Origin: Meiothermus hypogaeus
GTDB lineage: Bacteria; Deinococcota; Deinococci; Deinococcales; Thermaceae
Length of the DNA stretch: 64,000 bases
NCBI RefSeq assembly: GCF_003574035.1
Contig: NZ_QWKY01000006.1
Coordinates: 1 to 64,000 of the forward strand
Reading direction: 5' to 3'
Made by a program: the position numbers and the translations under genes. This document shows positions 54,152 to 61,822 of the stretch, one piece after another; within the stretch, counting starts at the first letter, position 1, and the number at the start of each line of letters is the position of its first letter. Below the pieces are notes generated by a model, which was not told where the DNA came from, searched no databases, and saw only the letters and a list, made by a program, of their open reading frames with translations.

Positions 54152-54290
54152 AGCGGCCTTGATGAGGCCGCCCCAGGCGCTTCGGGGAGGCTCCAGCCAT
54201 CGGCCTGGCCCAGCCTCCGGCATGACGCACGGCCTGGGTTCCAGACCGGCGACCTGGCTGAATTAATCCTCTTCGGGATAAATGTCCCTG

Positions 54291-54317
54291 CCCACCCCAG
54301 GTGGGGTGGGCTATCCT
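54291..54317 (+). promoter_or_regulatory. CsoR-like operator and -10 of the YVTN propeller gene
   Basis: CCCACCCC-AGGT-GGGGTGGG (54291-54310), one base, TATCCT (54312-54317). Same layout as at copA, with a 134-bp leader. Confidence 0.7.
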
Positions 54318-54450
54318 CTTCACATACGGGAGACCATTTGAAGACCGCGGCGGGATAGACGACCGGCTGCCGCCACCCCAATTTCCGCCTCCCGGCACGA
54401 GCAGCCCGATTGGCTTACGGCTCGTTGCGAGCCAGTTAGGAGAACCCCTG

Positions 54451-55440
54451 ATGAAAACTCAAGCAGCTCCTCGCACACGACCGCGAAGGGTCCTGTTCAC
54501 CCTGGCAATGGCGTTGCTTCTGGGCCGCAGCCTCGCAGCGCCGCTGCTCTACGTGGAAAACAGCCTCGGTCGCAGCGTGTTGGTCCTGGACGCCGAGCGT
54601 GGCCAATTGGTCGCCACCATCCCCCTGCCGAGTTCGCCCCGCGGGCTGGCCCTGTGTCCCGGCCAAGGCCGGCTGTACGTGGCTGGGGGTGACGCGGGCA
54701 TAGTCAGCGTGATCGGGACTGCCAGCAACGAGGTCCTGCACACGGTGAAGGTGGGCGCGGCTGCCTGGGGACTGGCGCTGAGCCCGGACTGCTCGAGGCT
54801 CTACATCGCCGGGGGCAGGAGCGACAGCCTCATCGTGCTGGATACCGCCAGCTTCCGCGCTGAGGCCGTCGCCGTGGGGCGAAACCCCCAGGGCGTGGCC
54901 CTCGGCCCGGAGGGGCGCTGGCTGGCGAGCCTGAACTACGCCAGCAAGGACCTCAGCGTGCTCGACGCACAGAGCCTTCGCCTCGAGCAGACCGTAGCGA
55001 CGAGGAGCGGCCCCCATAGCTGGTCGCTCTCGCCCGACGGGCGCTGGCTGGCGGTGGGGGCGTTGGACTCCCGCGAGGTGCTGCTGATCGACGCCCAGAC
55101 CCTGCGGGTGGTTTCCACCTACGTCAGCGAGGCTGCCCCGGAAGGGCTGGCCTTCCGCACGGACACCGAGCTCTGGATCAGTTCGCTGGCGTCGGACTAC
55201 GTCGAGGTGCTGCACCTGACGCTGCAAGCCGGGCAACAGGTGCTCATGCCCAGGCGCTACACCACCCGCATCAAGACCGGACAGGGTCCGTTCAGCATCG
55301 CCTTCAGCCGTGACGGACGCTGGGCCTACGTGAGCAACATGCGCGAGGGCAGCGTGGTCAAGATCGACGCCCGCAGCCGCCGGGTGGTGGCGCGCTTCGC
55401 GGTGGGCGGTGAGCCTCACCGGCTGGTGCTTTTGGAGTAA
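54451..55440 (+). CDS. Exported YVTN/YncE-type beta-propeller protein
   Basis: 329 residues. Twin basic start and a hydrophobic segment (VLFTLAMALLLGRSLAAP) form a signal. Seven blades with the SxDGRWLAV/YV and VLD patterns: ALSPDCSRLYIAGG, VALGPEGRWLASLN, SLSPDGRWLAVGAL, AFSRDGRWAYVSNM. Such propellers occur in periplasmic copper or heme proteins; no heme site is visible. The CsoR-like operator suggests induction by copper. A short HMA-like gene follows after 11 bp. Confidence 0.85.
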   Translation: MKTQAAPRTRPRRVLFTLAMALLLGRSLAAPLLYVENSLGRSVLVLDAERGQLVATIPLPSSPRGLALCPGQGRLYVAGGDAGIVSVIGTASNEVLHTVKVGAAAWGLALSPDCSRLYIAGGRSDSLIVLDTASFRAEAVAVGRNPQGVALGPEGRWLASLNYASKDLSVLDAQSLRLEQTVATRSGPHSWSLSPDGRWLAVGALDSREVLLIDAQTLRVVSTYVSEAAPEGLAFRTDTELWISSLASDYVEVLHLTLQAGQQVLMPRRYTTRIKTGQGPFSIAFSRDGRWAYVSNMREGSVVKIDARSRRVVARFAVGGEPHRLVLLE

Positions 55441-55451
55441 AGGAGGGGTCT

Positions 55452-55694
55452 ATGCCCGAGCGAGAGCTGAGCTTTAACGTGTACGGCCTGGGCTGCGGCG
55501 GAGCCGGCGCGACGACGCTCGAGCGCGCCCTGGCCAGGCTGACCGGGATGAAGCGGGTCTACGTCAACCCCCTGACCGAGCGGGCCTACCTCGAGTACGA
55601 CCCCGCGCTGACCTCCCTGGAGTCCATCCGGCAGGCGGTGGAAGGGCTCGGCTACGAGGCCGGTCTGCCCGGGGTGTCCGGAGCGCGGCCATGA
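55452..55694 (+). CDS. HMA-fold protein with incomplete CxxC
   Basis: 80 residues with HMA spacing: LSFNVYGLGCGGAGATTLER, then VYVNPLTERAYLEYDPAL and QAVEGLGYEAGL. The metal loop keeps only the first Cys (GLGCGGAG), so classical two-Cys copper binding is lost. It overlaps the next start by four bases and belongs to the propeller operon. Whether it still binds metal is unclear. Confidence 0.75.
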   Translation: MPERELSFNVYGLGCGGAGATTLERALARLTGMKRVYVNPLTERAYLEYDPALTSLESIRQAVEGLGYEAGLPGVSGARP

Positions 55695-56905
55695 GCGCGG
55701 GCGTCCTGGGCCTCGAGCCCCTGCTATCGTACGCGTACGCCCCACGGCTGGGGATTTACCGCCGGTTCTTGCACGTCGAGCGTGAGGCGATGACCCTTCC
55801 CGAGGGTTCGGTACGGGAGGAATTGCTCCGGACCCTGAGGCGGGCCAAAGCCGAGCTGGATCTGCCCGGCCTGGGCCTGGGGCAGGGCTTGCTGGAGGAA
55901 TTGCTCTCGCGCTGCGACCCTTCTGGCCTGGCGCTGGCCTGCGCGTGGGCTTCGCGCGGGCAGAAACCCTTTAACCTGATCGCCACCGACTTCGACGAGA
56001 CCCTGCGCTTCCGCCGCGAGACCGAGGCCGAGGTCCCCCCCGAGACGGTGGGCATCCTGCGAGCCCTGCTGGACCGGTTTCCTCAGCTGGTGCTGGTGGC
56101 CAACACCGCGCGCAGCCTCGAGCACGCTCGAGGCCTGCTGGTGCAGCTTCTGGGGGCTGGGCGAGCCAACACCAGCCGGGTCATGGTGATCTACGAGGGG
56201 GGTGCTGGAATCTTCATCCCCGGCCGGGGGCGCCATAGCCGCATCCCGCTCTACCGCGAACTGCCCCAGGCGGTGCTGGGGGTGCTTGCCCAGGTGCGCG
56301 CCCGGCTCCCGGCGGCCTGCCTCGTGGGCATGGACTGCCCCTGCTGGGACTATAGCCTCCAGGCCGACGAGTTCAACTTGAGCCTCAAGCCCAACTACCC
56401 TGCGGGCTCGCCCGAGGCAGTGCGGATCGCCCACCGGCTGGTCGAGGTGCTGCTCGACACCCTGGGCGAGGTGGTGGCCCAAGCCGAGGGCCTGCCGCTG
56501 CCGGAGGCACGGCGGGCCGCCCGGAAACAGCTCCTGGGTGAGGCCCCCGGCGACCCGCCCCCGCCTCACGTGCCCCTGCTCGAGGCCCTGCGGCTGCTGC
56601 ACTATCCCGGGGACGCCGCCGTGCTCACCGCGCAGGGACTGGACAAGGGCAAGGGGCTGGAACGCGGGATCGAGGCCCTGGGCCTGAAGGAGCCCTGGGT
56701 CTTGGCCCTGGGCGACGGGGGTCAGGATCTGCCCATGTTCGAGGCCGTGGCCCGCCACCGCTGGGGCCTCCCGGCCTGCCCCGAGGGAGCCCACCCGGAG
56801 GTGGTGTCCTGGGTCCGGGCGCAGGGGGGAATCCTCTACCCCCCTGGCCGGGCCGACCGGGTCCTACAGGCGGCTTATGCGCTGGGCCTGTGCGGTCAGG
56901 CTTAG
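55691..56905 (+). CDS. HAD-superfamily phosphatase (Cof/SPP-like)
   Basis: 404 residues. Motif I DFDETLRF (DxDxT), motif II NTARSL, motif III Lys (DKGKGL), motif IV LALGDGGQDLPMFE. Between them is a cap typical of Cof-type hydrolases such as sucrose- or mannosyl-phosphate phosphatases. The N-terminal ~90 residues are helical and not recognised. A Cys-rich spot, GMDCPCWDY, is in the cap. It overlaps the HMA-like gene by four bases, so it is translated with it. Its role in a copper locus is unknown. Confidence 0.8.
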   Translation: MSAGVLGLEPLLSYAYAPRLGIYRRFLHVEREAMTLPEGSVREELLRTLRRAKAELDLPGLGLGQGLLEELLSRCDPSGLALACAWASRGQKPFNLIATDFDETLRFRRETEAEVPPETVGILRALLDRFPQLVLVANTARSLEHARGLLVQLLGAGRANTSRVMVIYEGGAGIFIPGRGRHSRIPLYRELPQAVLGVLAQVRARLPAACLVGMDCPCWDYSLQADEFNLSLKPNYPAGSPEAVRIAHRLVEVLLDTLGEVVAQAEGLPLPEARRAARKQLLGEAPGDPPPPHVPLLEALRLLHYPGDAAVLTAQGLDKGKGLERGIEALGLKEPWVLALGDGGQDLPMFEAVARHRWGLPACPEGAHPEVVSWVRAQGGILYPPGRADRVLQAAYALGLCGQA

Positions 56906-56930
56906 GTGGGGTCAGGGACATCCGTCCATA

Positions 56931-56957
56931 CCCACCCCACCCGGGGTGGGATAAGAT
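56931..56957 (+). promoter_or_regulatory. CsoR-like operator and -10 upstream of the HMA gene at 57016
   Basis: CCCACCCC-ACCC-GGGGTGGG (56931-56950), one base, TAAGAT (56952-56957). Confidence 0.7.
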
Positions 56958-57015
56958 TCGCATAAGAACTACCGAATTGCGTTGCGGATTGAGCCAGAGC
57001 CGGAGGAGGCCCCAG

Positions 57016-57378
57016 GTGAACGAGCACGAGAACTGCCAGGTGGAATCGGAAGCGCTGGAAAAGCCCTTCGATCCTGGACGACTGGACCAGGCCGCGGTGG
57101 CCTATCTGGCCGTCGGCGGGATGGATTGTCCGCGCTGCGCCACGCGGGTGAGGAACGGGTTGTTGGCCCTGGGGGGAACCCTACTGGCCGAGGTCTTCCT
57201 GCAGGAAGGGCTGGCGGCGGTGGCCTGCGACCCCGAACGGGCTGGGCCGGAGGACCTGGTGGGCGCGGTGGCCGGGTCCGGCCACGACGGTCGCCACCGC
57301 TACCGCGCCCAGGTGCTGGCCCTGCGTCCGGCGGCGGAGGCCTTGGTCCTGGAGCGCGGCTCCTGGACCTGGCGCTGA
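57016..57378 (+). CDS. HMA-domain metal-binding protein
   Basis: 120 residues from GTG 57016 (VNEHENC), which follows GGAGGAGG. HMA core with GGMDCPRCATRVRNGLLALG (CxxC), then LAEVFLQEGLAAVACDPER, and the C-terminal extension RYRAQVLALRPAAEALVLE shared with the 48736 protein. Its own CsoR-like promoter suggests copper induction. Likely cytosolic Cu carrier, possibly working with the FtsX/ABC system that follows. Confidence 0.82.
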   Translation: MNEHENCQVESEALEKPFDPGRLDQAAVAYLAVGGMDCPRCATRVRNGLLALGGTLLAEVFLQEGLAAVACDPERAGPEDLVGAVAGSGHDGRHRYRAQVLALRPAAEALVLERGSWTWR

Positions 57379-57458
57379 GGTCGTGAGGTCTACCGGCCGG
57401 TGCCTCTGGGTGAATACGGCGACAAAGGCGGCGGCTCGAGCCCCAGGGCGTCCGTCCG

Positions 57459-57472
57459 TATCCCGTGGGATA
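57459..57472 (+). other. Short palindrome TATCCC-GT-GGGATA upstream of the FtsX operon
   Basis: TATCCCGTGGGATA matches the outer arms of the TATCCCACCCC palindrome with the middle removed. It lies 54 bp before the FtsX-type permease ATG. It could be a related weak operator. Confidence 0.35.
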
Positions 57473-57525
57473 GGGCAGTTCGGACACCGCCGACCGTGCT
57501 GGAGGCCGCAGTGAGGAGGACGGGG

Positions 57526-58623
57526 ATGTACGTGGCGCTGCACAACCTGCTGCACGACCGCTTGCGCTTCGCGCTCAACGTGCTGGGGGTGGCGCTGGCG
57601 GTGATGCTGGTGCTGTTTTTGCTGGGGCTCGAGCAGGGATTGCGGCTCCAGGTCACGGCCTACCTGCGCCAGGCCCCGGGCTCCATCGCGGTGACCCAGG
57701 CCGGGGTGGACAGCTTCGGCGGGGGCAGTTCGCTGCTGCCCCCCGGTCTGGAGGAGGACCTGCGCCAGGTGCCGGGGGTGGCTAAGGTGGTCCCGGTGCT
57801 GACCCAGACCGCCATCTTCGACCTGCACGACAAGAAGATCTTCGCCTTCCTGATCGGCTACGACCCTGCCCTGGGAGGCGGCCCCTGGCGCATCGGCGAG
57901 GGGCGGGAGCCCCGGGAAAGGGGCGAGGTGGTCTTCGACCGGGTGCTGGCCCGGCTGCACGGCGTCAGGGTGGGGGACACGGTCGAGGTGCAGGGGCAGA
58001 AGTTCCCCGTGGTAGGCCTCTCCGAGGGGACCGCCTCCTGGATGACCGCCCTGGTCTTCGTGCGCAAGGCCGACCTCGAGTCCTACCTGCTCACCCCGGG
58101 CCTCTCCAGCCTCGCGCTGGTCACGCCCGCGCCGGGGGTCGCGCCGGAGGCCCTGCGGGCCCGGCTGAAAGGGCTGCCGGGGGTCGAGGTCTGGCTCAAG
58201 TCGGAGCTGATCGAGAGCGACCTCAGGCTCTACCAGGCCTTCTTCAAACCGGTGCGGCTGATGTCGCTGATCGCCTTCCTGGTGGGGACGCTGGTGGTGG
58301 GCCTGGTGATCTACAGCGCCACCGTCGAACGGCAGCGCGAGTACGGGGTGCTGAAGGCCCTGGGGGCCCGCAACGCCCGGCTCTACGGGCTGGTGCTGGC
58401 CCAGGCCCTCGCCGTCGCGGCCCTGGGATCGCTCTCGGGGATCTTGCTGGGCTTCGCCGCCGCCCGGCTGGTGCTGGCCCTGCGCCCCCAGATCCTGGTG
58501 GCGCTCGAGCCTGGGGTGGTGGGGCTGACCCTGCTGACCGGCCTGTTCATGGCCCTGCTGGCGGCCTGGCTCCCGGCCCGCCTCGTCGCCGGGCTGGCCC
58601 CGGCAGAAGTCTTCAGGAGGTGA
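57526..58623 (+). CDS. FtsX/MacB-type ABC permease 1
   Basis: 365 residues. N-terminal helix (LRFALNVLGVALAVMLVLFLLG), a large outer domain of ~210 residues, then three helices (LMSLIAFLVGTLVVGLVIYSA, YGLVLAQALAVAALGSLSG, LTLLTGLFMALLAAWLP) with the FtsX loop EYGVLKALGARNARLYG. Such permeases do not import; they couple ATP use to moving or extracting lipids, lipoproteins or peptides. ATG 57526 has GGAGGAC upstream. Seven bases to the next permease. Confidence 0.88.
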   Translation: MYVALHNLLHDRLRFALNVLGVALAVMLVLFLLGLEQGLRLQVTAYLRQAPGSIAVTQAGVDSFGGGSSLLPPGLEEDLRQVPGVAKVVPVLTQTAIFDLHDKKIFAFLIGYDPALGGGPWRIGEGREPRERGEVVFDRVLARLHGVRVGDTVEVQGQKFPVVGLSEGTASWMTALVFVRKADLESYLLTPGLSSLALVTPAPGVAPEALRARLKGLPGVEVWLKSELIESDLRLYQAFFKPVRLMSLIAFLVGTLVVGLVIYSATVERQREYGVLKALGARNARLYGLVLAQALAVAALGSLSGILLGFAAARLVLALRPQILVALEPGVVGLTLLTGLFMALLAAWLPARLVAGLAPAEVFRR

Positions 58624-58630
58624 GAGCGAG

Positions 58631-59737
58631 ATGGGCTACCTGGCCTGGCGCAACCTGACCCAGAGCAAGACCCGCTTCCTCCTCTCGGTGGGCGGGGTGG
58701 CCCTGGCCCTCGCGCTGGTCCTGGTGCTGGACGCGATCCTGGCCGGGTTCGAGGGCCCCCTGGCCGCCCCCATCGAGCGCTCCGGCGCGGACGTGTGGGT
58801 CTCACAGAAGGGGGTGCGCAACCTGCACATGGTGCTCTCCACCCTGCCGGAGGGGGTGGTGGAGGTGGTGGCCGGGGTGCCCGGCGTGGCCTCGGTGACC
58901 CCCATGCTCTACACCACCCAGATGCTCAGGGGGCCCAGGGGAAGCCGCTCGAGCTACGTCTTCGGCCTGCCCGCCGATGCCCAGGCCGGCAAGCCCGCGG
59001 GGGCCTGGCCGCCGGGGGCGGGGGAAGTGATCCTCGATAGCGGCCTGGGCCAGGTGTTGGGCCTCGAGGCCGGCGACACCGCGCGGGTTTTCGGCCGCAA
59101 CTTCAGGGTGGCCGGGTTCGCCACCGGGCTCTCCAACCCCCTCAACGGGGTCAGCTTCTTGCGGCTGGAGGACTTCGCCCGCCTGCGCCGCAGCCGTGAC
59201 ACGGTGAGCTTCGTGCTGGTGCGGGTGGGGCCGGGGCGCTCGGCGGAAGAGGTGGCCCGGCGCATCGAGGAGGAGGTGGAGGGGGTCTCGGCCCTGTCCC
59301 GTGCGGCCTTTGCCCGGCGGGAGCGGGCCGTGGTCCGGGACATGGGGGCCGACGCCATCAACATCATGAACCTGGCCGGCCTCCTGATCGGCCTGGCGGT
59401 GATGGCCCTGGTGATGTACACCGCGACGCTCTCGAGGCGCGCCGAGTACGGCGTCTTGAAGGCCCTGGGGGCCAGCAGCGGCCACCTGTACCGCGTCGTC
59501 CTGGCCCAGGCCCTCTACAGCGTGGGCCTGGGGCTGGGCCTGGCGGTGGCTTTAACGCTCGTTTTGCCCCTGGTCCTGTCCGCCCTGGGCCTGAACCTGC
59601 CCCTGCAACTCACCTGGGCCTCGCTCCTGAAAGCGGGGGGAATGGCCCTGGTGGTCGCGGGGGCAGCCTCGGCCCTGCCCATGCGGCAAATCGCCGGGCT
59701 GGACCCGGCCCGGGTCTATCGTGGAGGTGCGAGATGA
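58631..59737 (+). CDS. FtsX/MacB-type ABC permease 2
   Basis: 368 residues, same architecture as permease 1 (FLLSVGGVALALALVLVLD, outer domain, then three helices; EYGVLKALGASSGHLYRVV). The two probably form a heterodimer. The stop overlaps the ATPase start (ATGA), so subunits are coupled. This layout resembles LolCDE, or MacB-like exporters. Confidence 0.88.
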   Translation: MGYLAWRNLTQSKTRFLLSVGGVALALALVLVLDAILAGFEGPLAAPIERSGADVWVSQKGVRNLHMVLSTLPEGVVEVVAGVPGVASVTPMLYTTQMLRGPRGSRSSYVFGLPADAQAGKPAGAWPPGAGEVILDSGLGQVLGLEAGDTARVFGRNFRVAGFATGLSNPLNGVSFLRLEDFARLRRSRDTVSFVLVRVGPGRSAEEVARRIEEEVEGVSALSRAAFARRERAVVRDMGADAINIMNLAGLLIGLAVMALVMYTATLSRRAEYGVLKALGASSGHLYRVVLAQALYSVGLGLGLAVALTLVLPLVLSALGLNLPLQLTWASLLKAGGMALVVAGAASALPMRQIAGLDPARVYRGGAR

Positions 59738-60588
59738 GGACGGAAAGGGCAGCCACCCTACGGGTACAGAACCTGAGCAAGCGCTACGGTTCGGGCGAGA
59801 CCGCGGTCCAGGCCGTGAAGGGGGTAAGCCTCGAGGTCTCCCCCGGCGAGATCGTGCTGATCATGGGGCCTTCCGGCTCCGGCAAGACCACGCTGCTCTC
59901 CATGCTGGGGGCGCTCCTGAGGCCGACCGAAGGGCGCATCGAGCTCGACGGCCTGGTGTTGAGCGAACTCTCCGAGGGCCGTCTGCCCGACATCCGCCTG
60001 CGGCACTTCGGCTTCGTCTTCCAGGACTTCAACCTGCTCTCGGCCCTGAGCGCGCTGGACAACGTGGCCATCGTGGCCGAGCTGGCCGGCCTGGGACGAA
60101 AGGCGGCGCGGGCCAGAGCCAGGGCGCTGCTGGAGGAGCTGGGCCTGGGGGCGCGGCTGCACTTCCTGCCCGAGCAGCTCTCCGGCGGGGAGAAGCAGCG
60201 GGTGGCCATCGCCCGGGCTCTGGTCAACGAGCCCGCGCTGCTCCTGGCCGACGAGCCCACCGCCAACCTGGACTCCCACCACGGCCACGAGACCATGCGC
60301 CTGCTGCGGCGCATCGCCAAGGAGCAGGGCAAGAGCGTGCTGATCGTCTCGCACGACGCCCGCATCCAGGACATTGCCGACCGGGTGCTGTGGCTGGAGG
60401 ACGGGGAGTTCAAGGAGATGCGCAGCCTGGCCACCGACCCGGTCTGCGGGATGACGGTGGAGCGGGAGAAGGCGGTTTCCGCCCAGTGGGAGGGGAAGAG
60501 CTACTACTTCTGCTGCCGGGGTTGCCGCGAGGAGTTCCTGGCCGGACCTCAGCGCTTCGGGAAGGCCACGGCCCGAGAACGGGAATGA
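59734..60588 (+). CDS. LolD/MacB-type ABC ATPase fused to a YHS domain
   Basis: 284 residues. The ATPase (1-228) has Walker A GPSGSGKT (45-52), Q-loop VFQDFN, signature LSGGE (149-153), Walker B LLLADEPTANLD and the His switch. Directly after the usual end comes a YHS domain (234-275): DPVCGMTVEREKAV, then SYYFCCRGCREEFLAG. The fusion puts a putative metal-binding domain on an exporter ATPase, which suggests that metal status gates or recruits this FtsX-type complex. It completes a three-gene operon with two permeases. Confidence 0.88.
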   Translation: MRTERAATLRVQNLSKRYGSGETAVQAVKGVSLEVSPGEIVLIMGPSGSGKTTLLSMLGALLRPTEGRIELDGLVLSELSEGRLPDIRLRHFGFVFQDFNLLSALSALDNVAIVAELAGLGRKAARARARALLEELGLGARLHFLPEQLSGGEKQRVAIARALVNEPALLLADEPTANLDSHHGHETMRLLRRIAKEQGKSVLIVSHDARIQDIADRVLWLEDGEFKEMRSLATDPVCGMTVEREKAVSAQWEGKSYYFCCRGCREEFLAGPQRFGKATARERE

Positions 60589-60633
60589 GGCGCCTTCACC
60601 GACGCGCCACGACCTTTAAGCGGGGTCGGGGCT

Positions 60634-60666
60634 CTTTATACGAGCTTAATAGGCTAGCCGCATCAT
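60634..60666 (+). promoter_or_regulatory. Direct-repeat box and -10 upstream of the interrupted propeller gene
   Basis: CTTTATACGAGCTTAAT (60634-60650), 10 bp, CATCAT (60661-60666). GAGGTG and ATG 60684 follow. Confidence 0.55.
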
Positions 60667-60683
60667 AGCGCCTGAGGTGATAT

Positions 60684-60703
60684 ATGGACGGGTTTGTCCG
60701 GAT
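60684..60703 (+). pseudogene. 5' end of a copper-amine-oxidase-N/YVTN gene, cut by an IS
   Basis: ATG 60684 encodes MDGFVR and the first two bases of the next codon, up to the target duplication CGGAT (60699-60703). Removing the insertion sequence and one CGGAT joins it in frame to 61801, giving MDGFVRILASAAVLVGAGLA, a normal signal peptide. The gene was therefore functional until the insertion; without a new start the signal peptide is lost. Confidence 0.8.
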
Positions 60704-61795
60704 TAGGACTTACGCAGTTGGCTGAAGGATGTGGAGGGGATGGGCGAGATAACTTCGTATTGCCTCGCGAACAATGGACGCCTTGGCCTCGTACCAGCTC
60801 ACCCCCCTGCGCAGCCGGTAGACCTCCAGCCGGAGGAAGGCCCGCAAAGCCAGGAGGAGGTGCCGCAGGATGGAGACCGCCTTCCTCACCTGGGCCCGCT
60901 CCACCCCACAGCACTGCTTGAGCCCCCGATGGTACACTTCGATCCCCCATCCTTGCCGCTCTAACTCCGCCCGCTTCTCTTCGCTCATCCCCAGATGGTT
61001 CGTGGCCCAGTACTCCGCCTCCCCGTCCTTGGAGAGCGTTCGGAACACCCTCACGAACCCAAAACCCCGAAGATGAACCACCCTCCCCTCCCCAGGGATT
61101 TCCACCTCACGGATGGGTACATTTCCCTTCCCCTCCGGGTTGACCAGGCGGTTGCCCTTCAGCCGCGTCAGAAACCGCCAGCCAAAGCTGACTATGGCCT
61201 TGAGGTTCTCCAAGCTGGCATACCAGCTGTCCATCAGGACATATTCCGGCTGAAACCCCCGCTCCTTCGCTTTCTGGAGCATGGTCTGAAAGTGGTCGTT
61301 TTTGCTCTTCCCATCCTGGGGCTTGTCGTAGACCCGAAAGTCGCAGGGGATCAGGGCCTGCCCCTCCGTCCACAGCAGGGTCATGAGGGCGATGCCCCTA
61401 ACCACCCTTTGGTGTTTGCCACTCCAGTGGTAACTCACCAGATCCATGTCCCGAGCGTAGGGCTTATCCAGGGTGGTGTCGTCCAGGATCAGCAGCCCCT
61501 TCCTGAGCTTCACGAACGCCTTCGCCTCCTGCCACAGCGCCGCCGTGTCGGGCGGCTGTCTTTGCAGCAGGCGGGTAAAGGCATCATGGGCGGGAGGGCT
61601 CTTCTCCTTTGGACTACAGCGAGCGGCCTCGGTACAGGTGAAGACCCGCTGAGCGGCGATGAGAAAGTGGATGTAGTCCAGGTCATCGCACTTCGGTGGG
61701 TTCATGGGCATCACCCCCTTTGGAGAAGCTTGGCTAAGCACTCTCCTCCTAGCACACAGAAGAATGTCCAGTCAACTGCAACTGCGTAACTCCTA
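60704..61795 (-). mobile_element. Insertion sequence, 1092 bp, DDE transposase (IS701/IS4-like)
   Basis: Terminal inverted repeats TAGGACTTACGCAGTTG (left) and TAGGAGTTACGCAGTTG (right, reverse complement) differ at one position. A 5-bp direct duplication CGGAT flanks it (60699-60703 and 61796-61800). One transposase gene on the minus strand. Insertion is within the signal-peptide codons of the propeller gene. Confidence 0.9.
60710..61705 (-). CDS. IS701/IS4-like DDE transposase
   Basis: About 331 residues. The DDE core: LLILDDTTLDKPYARDMDLV (first Asp), EYVLMDSWYASLENLKAI (second Asp), and YHRGLKQCCGVERAQVR with the following Glu (WGIEVYHRGLKQ), typical of the IS701/IS4 group. ATG 61705 (MNPPKCDDLD) is chosen; the frame continues a little upstream. 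The stop lies inside the left inverted repeat. It appears intact, so the element may still be mobile. Confidence 0.88.
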   Translation of the reverse strand: MNPPKCDDLDYIHFLIAAQRVFTCTEAARCSPKEKSPPAHDAFTRLLQRQPPDTAALWQEAKAFVKLRKGLLILDDTTLDKPYARDMDLVSYHWSGKHQRVVRGIALMTLLWTEGQALIPCDFRVYDKPQDGKSKNDHFQTMLQKAKERGFQPEYVLMDSWYASLENLKAIVSFGWRFLTRLKGNRLVNPEGKGNVPIREVEIPGEGRVVHLRGFGFVRVFRTLSKDGEAEYWATNHLGMSEEKRAELERQGWGIEVYHRGLKQCCGVERAQVRKAVSILRHLLLALRAFLRLEVYRLRRGVSWYEAKASIVREAIRSYLAHPLHILQPTA

Positions 61796-61822
61796 CGGAT
61801 ATTAGCATCGGCAGCGGTCCTG

